From Eriocheir sinensis (Eukaryota; Arthropoda; Malacostraca; Decapoda; Varunidae), in NCBI RefSeq assembly GCF_024679095.1, contig NC_066515.1, positions 23,777,217 through 23,841,216 of the forward strand: a stretch of DNA of 64,000 bases, read 5' to 3'. The position numbers were made by a program, and so were the translations under genes. Each line of letters begins with the position of its first letter. The first letter of the stretch is position 1. Below the pieces are notes generated by a model. The model made no database searches. It saw nothing but the letters and a program-made list of their open reading frames with translations, and was not told where the DNA came from. Below, piece after piece: positions 56,063-64,000 of this stretch.

Positions 56063-56220
56063 AGGATCAGGACGCCACTCCACCCGAAACTGACCTCTTT
56101 TGACCTCTCCTTTTTTTTGGGGGGGGCGGGGGGGGGGGGGGGCGAAGCAGCATCTTACTGGCCTTTTTGTTCCTGTCTTTTATTTTCTACCCTTGAGCCT
56201 CCCTTGTAGTAAAAAAAAAC
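56063..56220 (+). mobile_element. Poly(A) retroposon family, copy I
   Basis: GGATCAGGACGCCACTCC and CCGAAACTGACCTC match the 5' part of copies A and B. CCCTTGAGCCTCCCTTGTAGT followed by an A tract at about 56211-56219 matches the end. A T and G run (about 56111-56142) replaces part of the middle. Confidence 0.68.
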
Positions 56221-56327
56221 TTGTTGATTAACGAAAGAGTACTGATGATAAACGAATATATGTGTGTGTGTGTGAAATGAAGAGGAAAAATACAGAGACG
56301 CAGAGGAAGAAGAATAGGGAGAGACGT

Positions 56328-56454
56328 ATTTTTTTTTTTACAACTCAGGAGCAGCTCAAGGGCACACAAAAAAGGAAACAATAATAAAAAAAAAAAAGCC
56401 CGCTACTCGCTGCTCCTAACAAGAATCCAAGGAGGTGGCCGAGAGAGGGGTCAA
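56328..56454 (-). mobile_element. Poly(A) retroposon family, copy D
   Basis: From the poly(T) edge it reads GCAGCTCAAGGGCACAC, an A-rich spacer, AGCCCGCTACTCGCTGCTCC, CAAGGAGGTGGCCGAG and GAGGGGTCAA, where it stops at a (GT)n tract (56454-56494). It faces copy I, with tails 107 bp apart. Confidence 0.85.

Positions 56455-56494
<40 letters not shown>
56454..56494. repeat. (GT)n microsatellite at the truncated end of copy D
   Basis: GT run of about 40 bp. Bases 56495-56775 are complex AT-rich sequence with no gene. Confidence 0.95.
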
Positions 56495-56496
<2 letters not shown>

Positions 56497-56776
56497 ATGA
56501 AAGATTTGAGAAGTGAAGACATCCACTGGTAATATTGACACATCTATGAATAAGGAAGCGTGCCCGTAGACAGATGTTATTAATATGTGTGGGTGCCGTG
56601 GGTTATGTATGTGCAGGTGTGTTGATAGATCGTTGTCTATTGATGGCCAACCCTTTTTGAAATCAGTTAATGTCAGATGCGATGATCATGCATTATTAGA
56701 GAGAACGAAAGAGAGATTTAATGAATATATTAATACGGAAGCAATGTGACATGTAGATTGTGTGCAAGTGATATAG

Positions 56777-56777
<1 letters not shown>

Positions 56778-56832
<55 letters not shown>

Positions 56833-57108
56833 CCTTTGTTTCGTCTCCTCTTTTACTCTTTACGATGTCATTTATCTCTTGTTTCCGTTCCCTCGTCTTT
56901 CTTTCTCTCACTTGGCTTCTTCCTCCCTTCTCTTCCTTTCCTTCATCACTTAACACTTTATTTCGTCTCTTTAGTGTCTTTTCTCCTTCCTCTTTCCCCT
57001 TGTTTTAGAGTCTTAATTCAATTTCTCTCTCTTTCTCTCTTTCTCGCATTTTGTTTTCCTTTATCGTGGGTTGCATTTTTCTAACTTTTATTCCGTTGAC
57101 CCCCATCC

Positions 57109-57147
<39 letters not shown>

Positions 57148-57261
57148 CTTTTTTTTGTTTATTTTCACCCTCTCGTCTCTCCCTATTCTTCCTCCTCCTC
57201 GTCTCTCTATTTTTCCTCTTCATTTCATCCATACTTTCATGTTTCCCGGGTTACTATATAT

Positions 57262-57324
<63 letters not shown>

Positions 57325-57445
57325 CCTTTATCCCCTGTCGCTCCCTTCTCCGTACTCCTCCATGTCCTGGCCATCCCCTTTTCACTCCTGCTCCTCCTCT
57401 TCTCTCCCCTCCTCCTCCTCCTCCCTCCTCTCTCCGCCGCTCTTC
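56778..57445 (+). repeat. Polypyrimidine domain with three (CT)n tracts
   Basis: CT at about 56779-56829, about 57112-57142 and about 57264-57322, embedded in CT-rich sequence. Frames of up to 202 codons are Ser/Leu/Phe-rich repeats. Confidence 0.9.
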
Positions 57446-57545
57446 CCTCCTCTCCCCATGTCACGCTGTGCGAGGCTCCATTTGCGACGTGTCAGGAACG
57501 CGGGAAAAGTTTCTGATGAAATTTGCATGCACATCACTGGCCGCA
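57446..57545. other. Small complex island with an octamer word
   Basis: ATTTGCAT at 57521-57528 in balanced sequence (GCGACGTGTCAGGAACGCGG). No exon recognised. Confidence 0.3.
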
Positions 57546-57549
57546 AGTT

Positions 57550-58500
57550 TGTGTCGCGTGGTGATGGTGGTGGTGGCGGCGGCGGTGGTGGAGGTGGTGG
57601 TGGTGGTGAGAGAGAGGGCACGTACTGATGAATGGGGGAGGTTGTGGTGGGGACTGTAGTGGTGGTGGTGGTGGTGTATGGACTTAGAAGAGGGAGGTGG
57701 AGGTGTTGGTCTTGGTGGTGGTGAGAGAGAGGGGGAGGTGGTGGTTTTGTATGGTCTTTTTTTTTTTTTTTAAGCTCAGGAGACAGTTCAAGGGCGTAAA
57801 GAAAAATATATAAAAAAAAGGCCGCTACTTAGAAGGAGGGAGGTGTTAGTGGTGGTGGTTGGTGGTGGTTGTGAGGTATGATATATTTTCTTCGTCTTTA
57901 TTTATTTACTTATATATTTATTTTGCGGTGTTGGGTGAGTGAGGAATGGTTGTGGTGGTGGTGGTGGTGGTTGTGGTTGTATAGATTTAGAAAGATGGAG
58001 GATGGATTTCACAATTTTATTTATCCACATCTTTCTTTTTCTTTATTTCCTCTACTTTTTTCTCTTGTTTTCCTGTACTAAAGCCTCGTGGTGGTGGTGG
58101 TGGTGGTGAAGTTGGTGGAGTTTACAGGTGAATGGGATCGTTTTGTGGCGATGATACATGTTCTTTTAATTATTGTAGTTCAGACTGTCGCTATCGTTGT
58201 GGTGGTGATGCTGGGAACTGGTGGTGATGAGGGTGATGACAGTGTAGTGGTGTTATAGAGATGGGTTGCAATGGTGTGATGTTAGGCGGAACTGTTGAAT
58301 CGTGGTGGTGATATGGTGGTTGAAGCTGTGTGGGAGGAACCTTTCTTGTGGTGGTGATGTTTATGATGCAGTTGAGTGATATTGACCGTGATGAAGGATT
58401 GTGGTGATGGTGATGATTGTAAAAACGAGGAGGATGACTGACGCGAGAGATGAGTTTTATGGTGCAAAATGTGTGATGTTAATAGTGATGAAGGTTGCTG
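57550..58500 (+). repeat. (GGT)n-rich domain
   Basis: GGTGGTGGTGG runs occur throughout, interrupted at 57757-57829 by retroposon copy E and at 57880-58075 by T-rich sequence. Frames here are Val/Gly or Trp runs. Confidence 0.82.
57757..57829 (-). mobile_element. Poly(A) retroposon family, copy E (5'-truncated)
   Basis: The T tract (57757-57771) is followed by GCTCAGGAGACAGTTCAAGG, an A-rich spacer and GGCCGCTACTTAG. This is the last ~70 bp of the family in minus-strand sense. Confidence 0.72.
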
Positions 58501-59165
58501 TGGTGACGAGAGAGAATGCTGGTAGTGATGATGCCTATAAAAGATAAAGGGAAAAGGAGATAAAAGTGATGACTTGTATGGTGCTGAGCGTGATGGTTAT
58601 GGTGGTATGGGATGCTGTTGTGGTGAGAGAGGATGCTGGTAGTGGTGATGATGCCTATAAAAGATAAAGGGAAAAGGAGATAAAAGTGATGAGTTGTATG
58701 GTGCTGAGTGTGGTGGTTATGGTGGTGAGGGAGGGTGTGGTGACGAGAGAGGATGGTGTTGGTAGTGATGATGTCTGTAAAAGAGAAGAGATGAAAAATA
58801 TAAAAAGAGATGAGTCTTATGATGCTGAATGTGTGATGATGGTGATGAGAGAGGATGTTGTTAGTAGTGGAGATGACAATGAAAAAAAAAAGGAAAAAAA
58901 AATATAAAGAAGATGAGTTTTATGATGCTGAATGTGTGATGATGATGGTGGTAAGAGATGCTGTTGGTAGTGGAGATGAGAATGGAAAAGAAACAAAAAA
59001 AAGATAAAAAAAGATGAGGATGCTGTTGGTAGTGGAGATGAGAATGAAAAAAAAAAAAGAAGGAAAAAAATATAAAGAAGATGAGTTTTATGATGCTGAA
59101 TGTGTGATGATAATGATGGTAAGAGATGCTGTTGGTGGTGGTGATGTCCATGAAAGAGGAAGGGG
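58500..59165. repeat. Minisatellite of 120 bp, then 60-104 bp units
   Basis: ATG(C/T)CT(A/G)TAAAAGA starts at 58531, 58651 and 58771 (120 bp apart). The first two share TAAAGGGAAAAGGAGATAAA. From 58860 shorter units with GTTG(T)TAGTGGAGATGA(C/G)AAT occur near 58873, 58977 and 59038. The sequence is G/A/T-rich with almost no C. Confidence 0.85.
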
Positions 59166-59279
59166 TAAAAGAAGACTAATTTCATGATGAAGTGTGAGTA
59201 ATGACAATGATGAAATGATTCTGTGGTGGCTGCTGGCTGTGGTGATGCTGGTCCAGGCTTCAAGGGGAGAGATGACATA

Positions 59280-59740
59280 CAGCGTTATTTATGTCGACGT
59301 ATGAGTGATGGAGGATGTTGTGGTTAGCCGAGAGAGGATGCTGCGTGCGCTAACTACCTAATGACGGCCATGATTGTGGTTAGCCCGCTCTGGAACTCAT
59401 GCAGGGGCGGTTGTGTGGTGACAGGAACAGCAGTCACAGCGATAAGACCCGAACCTCCTCCCGCTATAATGTTGATAGTCGCCATAATTGTAGTAGCAGT
59501 TGAAGCTATTAGCCATTACCATTCATAATTATAGTGGTAGCTTCAGGGATGAGGAGGAGGAGAAGGACCAGGAGGAGGAGGAGGAGGAGGAGGAGGAGAA
59601 GGATAACAACAGCACTGGGTCTCCTAATGGTGGTAGTAATGACGGTAATGGTGGTTGGCGGCGTAACAATGGTGGTAGGTGGTGGTGATGATTGTGGTTG
59701 TTCCCCCGGCGGTCCACTAGTCAAGTATTAATTAGCCCAC
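59280..59740. other. Complex sequence with a (GGA)n stretch
   Basis: GGA triplets lie at about 59551-59602 and GGT triplets near 59630-59690. No gene. Confidence 0.5.
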
Positions 59741-59841
59741 TCTGCTGCAATTAATTTCTCTCTCACAGCCCTGCATTAGCGCTGTCCCAGATAAATTGAG
59801 AGGCAAAGTGGGCCATATTTATCACCTTAGATTTATGGCTT

Positions 59842-59842
<1 letters not shown>
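59741..59842. other. Small complex island
   Basis: GCAATTAATTTC, GCATTAGCGCTG and GCCATATTTATCAC words precede a GT tract. Possibly regulatory; inference. Confidence 0.25.

Positions 59843-59844
<2 letters not shown>

Positions 59845-59888
<44 letters not shown>
59845..59888. repeat. (GT)n microsatellite
   Basis: About 22 units. A second interrupted GT region lies at 59957-60004. Confidence 0.95.
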
Positions 59889-59889
<1 letters not shown>

Positions 59890-59890
<1 letters not shown>

Positions 59891-60396
59891 ATTCCTTTGT
59901 TTACAGGGACTCGTTTTTATTTAGTGCATTCTCCATCATTCTCGCTTCCTTCTCTTTGTGTGTGTGTGTGCATCTGTTTGTGTGTGTGTGTGTTTGTTTG
60001 TTTGTTTACCTTTCCGTGTCTCTCCCTCCCTGTTTGTCTCTCTTTGTCGCTTTCGTTGTTTCTTTCCTCCATTTTTACGGTTATTGATTTGGTTCTGATT
60101 TATTCACTTCTTTATTGATTTATCTTCCTCTCTTTCTCTTTGATATGATTCCTTTTCGTTGTCTTTCTCCGGCATTCTTTCTCTCTTTTCTTTCTTTCCT
60201 TGTATATATTTTTCCATTTATTTATTTATTTTTTCCTTTGTTCTCTTTCTTTGTTTCATCTTTTTCTTTCCGTCTCTTTTCTTGAGTTCATACCTTGTCT
60301 TTTTTTCTCTTTAATTTTGTTTTTCTCAATATTTTTCAGTCTTCTTTCTCTTTTTTCTTCTTTTCATGCGTTTTTTTACTTTCTTTCACACATACA

Positions 60397-60466
<70 letters not shown>

Positions 60467-60621
60467 ATCGAACTTCAATACACAGTAACGTTTGTCAACT
60501 TTTACAAAGCTCAAACAAAAGTAAACTTGCACGCAATTTTCACATCCAACATGATTTAAAATTTATTGAGCAAATGTAGTGATTGAACCCATATTTAGCG
60601 ATAGTGGCATTCCGGGCTTTG

Positions 60622-60688
<67 letters not shown>
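59890..60688. repeat. T/C-rich domain with two long (CT)n tracts
   Basis: TTTCTTTC-type sequence runs from 60005 to 60395. CT spans about 60399-60464 and about 60623-60689. The sequence between them (60465-60620) is complex AT-rich with no gene. Confidence 0.9.
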
Positions 60689-60689
<1 letters not shown>

Positions 60690-60692
<3 letters not shown>

Positions 60693-60955
60693 CAATTTTA
60701 AGATTTCAGAACTCGTTTCCGGATTACCTTAATGTACTAAATGCTTCATCCACTTCGTTTTCATCCACGCAATCCACGCAATCCACAATGATCCACCTTC
60801 AGGCAGCAAGGAAGGGCGGTGTGTGTGTGTGTGTGGGGGTAGAGGTTCAAGGGGCACTCACTCCTACAGCATAGCATCCAACCCTCGCCTCGTGTTCCTC
60901 CTCCTCCCGGTTTTCCACGCCTCTCATCTCCTCCCATCCGTGCGTCTTTACCCCA
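60690..60955. other. Complex sequence
   Basis: ATCCACGCA occurs twice near 60763-60780, and a short GT run lies at 60820-60834. No gene. Confidence 0.4.

Positions 60956-60992
<37 letters not shown>
60956..60992. repeat. (CA)n microsatellite
   Basis: About 18 units. Confidence 0.95.
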
Positions 60993-60994
<2 letters not shown>

Positions 60995-61103
60995 GAGAGG
61001 AGGACGGCCAACGTATTCTGACACTTTTTGACACTTCGTTAGACCCACCGGAATCGAAATGTTCGGTCGCTGTGAAATCTGCATATGTGTCGGTGGGAGA
61101 GCC

Positions 61104-61133
61104 GGGGCGGGGCGGGGCGGGGCGGGGCGGGGA
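61104..61133 (+). repeat. (GGGGC)n, GC-box-like and G-quadruplex-prone
   Basis: Five GGGGC units followed by GGGG. It fits the canonical four-run quadruplex pattern, and each GGGGCGGGG also fits an Sp/KLF GC box. The flanks are complex and show no TATA or exon. Confidence 0.85.
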
Positions 61134-61248
61134 GCGGCTGTCAATACGACCGACACTTCTCTAGTCACAACGAAATCAAATTTGTAACTGAGTTGACAGG
61201 GGAGACAGCTGGCAGGGGGTGCCGACCTGCTGTGATTTCTCAGGTTTT

Positions 61249-61251
<3 letters not shown>

Positions 61252-61299
<48 letters not shown>

Positions 61300-61409
61300 A
61301 TTCCTCACATCACACTATTTTCGACCTCTTGTTCCCTACTCTCTCTCTCTCTCTCTCCCCACCTCTTCCTTTCCCCTCTTCATTTATCTTTATTCTCTTT
61401 ACCTTTTCC

Positions 61410-61465
<56 letters not shown>

Positions 61466-61686
61466 TTTCCTTTACTTTTATCTCCCTCCCTCCTCCTTTC
61501 CCATCCTTTATCAGCCTTTCCCTCCCATCACCACCTTTACTCTCTTTCTCTTCACTTTCTATTCATTTTCATAATTCTGTTGCGATTCCTCATTTTCTCT
61601 ACTTTCCCTTTCTGTCATTTTCTCTTTCACACTCTCTATCCCTTATTCGGTCTTTGTCATGTTTCCTCTTTGTCAGTCTCTTTACC

Positions 61687-61739
<53 letters not shown>

Positions 61740-61740
61740 C
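61252..61740. repeat. (GT)n then CT-rich domain with (CT)n tracts
   Basis: GT at about 61253-61294, CT at about 61411-61460 and CT at about 61689-61737, joined by CT-rich sequence. Frames of 196-224 codons are Val-Cys and Ser-Leu runs. Confidence 0.92.
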
Positions 61741-61836
61741 TGCGTTGGCTGGCTTTTAATCTATTATTGCCCAAACTTTTTTCAACTCGGCTCACTTAAT
61801 ACGAGTTGAATTGTTTGGGTTTGGACAAATGCTGCG

Positions 61837-61953
61837 TTTTCAACCTCGGCCCCGCGACACACGTAGATCGGATACCCAAGGGACGTGAACGGAAAGGTAA
61901 AGTTGAGGGCATAACGCATACGCAATAGCCGTGTGTGAAGGGGCCGTTAAAAT
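61837..61953. mobile_element. Candidate MITE of about 117 bp with inverted ends
   Basis: The left end TTTTCAACCTCGGCCCC..ACACACG (61837-61863) is matched in inverted orientation by CGTGTGTG..GGGGCC..TTAAAA (61930-61953). The core GGCCCC(NNN)ACACACG pairs 13 of 16 positions. The inside has GGGCATAACGCATACGCAAT. There is no coding capacity, and no target duplication was certain. Confidence 0.5.
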
Positions 61954-61959
61954 ATAGAG

Positions 61960-62214
61960 CAGGTCTGTTTCTACGTATTCGGGTTTGGCCGTTGTGTTGT
62001 TGTGTTGCGTTGGTGTGTTGCGCTCGTTGGGGGTAAGTGATCTTGGTGTTGTGACGTGTTTATGGGTGAAAATTGTATTGCGTGTCGTTGTTGTTGGTGA
62101 TGGTGGTGATTCGATGTTGTGGTTTCCTTCTTTTTTCTCTCTCTTTCTCCGTCTCTGTTTCTTTCCCTTACTCCTCTTTTTCCCTCATAACTCAATATTT
62201 TCAAACACCTTACA

Positions 62215-62260
<46 letters not shown>
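61960..62260. repeat. G/T-rich stretch and (CT)n tract
   Basis: GTTGTGTTG words run from 61990 to about 62125, T/C-rich sequence follows, and CT spans about 62216-62259. Confidence 0.85.
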
Positions 62261-62262
<2 letters not shown>

Positions 62263-62627
62263 CAAGTTAGTAGGCTATTCTAAACCGACAATTTAATTCC
62301 TCATCACATTAACAATCTACAGCTACATTTTTTTAACCATTACTACTACAACACACACACACACACACACACACACTAACATACACACACTAAACTAGCG
62401 ATATTTGTTAATTTTGTGTCTTATTCAATGTTTCGAGACTCCGAGCGCACTTCGAAACAAGATAGAGAGGGCGGGTGAGCTCAGTTTGGCCTTGGAAGTG
62501 GTTATGGAGGGGTGGGGTGTGCGGTGGTGGTGGAGAAGAGGGAGAAAGTGAGTACTGTTTATTGGTAACGAGTGTAATGTATGTAAATGTTAAGTAATTG
62601 TTAAGTAGGGTAATTAGACCTGGACAA
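62261..62627. other. Complex sequence with a short (CA)n tract
   Basis: CA spans about 62350-62376. The remainder is AT-rich, then G-rich at 62500-62560. No gene. Confidence 0.5.
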
Positions 62628-63872
62628 GCAAAATTGATATAGTGATTGTTTTTGGTTCTAGGTACGAAAGGTTATCGGTCTTTTCATACACATAGCCTAC
62701 CATTCAGTAATTATGGTTCTATAGATTAACAAAGAAAGAGGTCACCGTGTTAGAATGTCTGTAAAGAAGAATATATAAGAACCTAAGCAAAATTAATATA
62801 GTGATTGTTTTTGGTTCTAGTTGCGTAAGGTTATCTGTCTTTTCATACACATACCAGTCAGTAATTATGGTTCTATAGATTAACAAAGAGGTCGCTGTGT
62901 TTGAATGTCTATAAAGAAGAATATATAAGAACGTAAGCAAAATTAATATAGTGATTGTTTTTTGTTCTAGTTACGTAAGGTTATCTGTCTTTTCATACAC
63001 ATACCAGTCAGTAATTATTGTTCTATAGATTAACAAAGAAAGAGGTCACCGTGTTAGAATGTCTATAAAGAAGAATGTATAAGAACCTAAACAAAATTAA
63101 TATAGTGATTGTTTTTGGTTCTAGTTACGTAAAGTTATCTGTCTTTTCATACACATACCAGTCAGTAATTATTGTTCTATAGATTAACAAAGAAAGAGGT
63201 CACCGTGTTAGAATGTCTATAAAGAAGAATATATAAGAACCTAAGCAAAATTAATATAGTGATTGTTTTTGGTTCTAGGTACGTAAGGTTATCTATTTTA
63301 CCATACACATAGCCTACCATTCAGTAATTATGGTTCTAATGATCAACAAAGAAAGAGGTCACTGTGTTAGAATGTCTGTAAAGAAGAATATATAAGAACC
63401 TAAGCAAAATTAATATAGTGATTGTTTTTGGTTCTAGTTACGAAATGCTATCTGTCTTTTCATACACATACCAGTCAGTAATTATGGTTCTATAGATTAA
63501 CAAAGAAAGAGGTCACTGTGTTTGAATGTCTATAAAGAAGAATATATAAGAACCTAAGCAAAATTAATATAGTGATTGTTTTTGGTTCTAGGTACGAAAG
63601 GTTATCTGTTTTACCATACACATATCAGTCAATAATTATGGTTCTATAGATTAACAAAGAAAGAGGTCACCGTGTTAGAATGTCTGTAAAGAAGAATATA
63701 TAAGAACCTAAGCAAAATTAATGTAGTGATTGTTTTTGGTTCTAGGTACGAAAGGTTATCTATTTTACCATACACATAGCCTACCATTCAGTAATTATGG
63801 TTCTATAGATCAACAAAGAGGTCACTGTATTAGAATGCCACACTAAGGAAGAATATATATGAACCTAAGAAC
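62628..63872. repeat. Satellite array of about 154 bp, eight units
   Basis: GTGATTGTTTTTGGTTCTAG or close variants start at 62642, 62801, 62951, 63105, 63259, 63418, 63572 and 63726. Periods are 159, 150, 154, 154, 159, 154 and 154 bp. Units also carry TTTTCATACACATA, AATTAT(G/T)GTTCTA, AACAAAGAAAGAGGTCAC and AGAAGAATATATAAGAAC. The extra 5 bp is in units with ATAGCCTACCATTCAG instead of ATACCAGTCAG, so there are two subtypes. It is homologous to 9556-9904. Confidence 0.97.
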
Positions 63873-64000
63873 GTAGGAGTCTGCAAGAGATCGGTAGGCT
63901 AATCTAAGGTTGCTCGTCTTAGCCTAACTTCACATAGCTTCATTATATTTCCATGAATTTATCTAACCTCTTGAATAATATCTATCTTAATGGTACTCAC
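63873..64000. other. Sequence after the satellite; possible start of another dispersed repeat
   Basis: The last unit passes into GAACGTAGGAGTCTGCAAGA, a wording I associate with a common crab dispersed repeat from memory. It then continues as TAGCCTAAC-type AT-rich sequence to the window end. Only one copy is present here, so the window gives no proof. Confidence 0.25.

Overview
The window looks like non-coding DNA from an animal nuclear genome, most probably a decapod crustacean and perhaps a crab. The basis is the extreme density of long dinucleotide microsatellites of the GA/CT and AC/GT types (more than 70 tracts, many over 50 bp), the repeated TAGGCCTAC motif, and dispersed repeats of a kind I associate with crab sequence. 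That last point is memory and was not checked. I found no protein-coding gene, tRNA, rRNA or CRISPR array that I can support. Nearly all long open frames are translations of CT, GA, GT, CAC or GGA repeats or of tandem arrays, and the few of ordinary composition are no longer than chance allows.

Four kinds of sequence make up the window. (1) Tandem arrays with units of 21 to about 175 bp. The main ones are at 6.44-6.99 kb (about 131 bp), 9.56-9.90 kb (about 163 bp), 11.48-12.88 kb (about 142 bp, all pyrimidine), 19.26-19.83 kb (80 bp), 42.2-43.5 kb (purine-rich), 51.4-52.5 kb (105 bp) and 62.63-63.87 kb (about 154 bp). The 9.6 kb and 62.6 kb arrays are diverged members of one satellite family. 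The 51.5 kb array is an expansion of a dispersed element present as a single unit at 2.44 kb. (2) Dispersed elements. Nine copies of one family share a poly(A) end and are truncated at different points on the other side, as expected for target-primed retrotransposition. There are also two short inverted-repeat elements, near 53.0 kb and 61.9 kb. (3) Kilobase-scale polypurine or polypyrimidine domains that switch strand along the window: pyrimidine at 3.6-5.9, 11.5-13.4, 23.8-25.1, 27.5-28.8, 56.8-57.4 and 59.9-61.7 kb; purine at 13.9-15.4, 20.4-21.0, 28.9-29.7, 31.5-33.4, 42.2-43.5, 46.8-48.0 and 50.1-51.1 kb. (4) Islands of complex sequence free of microsatellites, often with TAATTA, ATTTGCAT and CAGGTG motifs. 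The clearest are at 11.0-11.45, 17.0-17.12, 25.27-25.55, 26.85-27.48, 34.6-35.6, 45.9-46.75, 49.44-49.76, 50.77-50.91 and 53.2-54.3 kb. These are the places where regulatory DNA or an unseen exon could lie.

No genes work together here that I can see. The most useful content is the repeat biology: growth of a satellite from a dispersed element, a shared satellite family at both ends of the window, a 5'-truncated retroposon family, and repeats that recur next to microsatellites. I did not find a new enzymatic or defence system, and nothing in the window suggests one.
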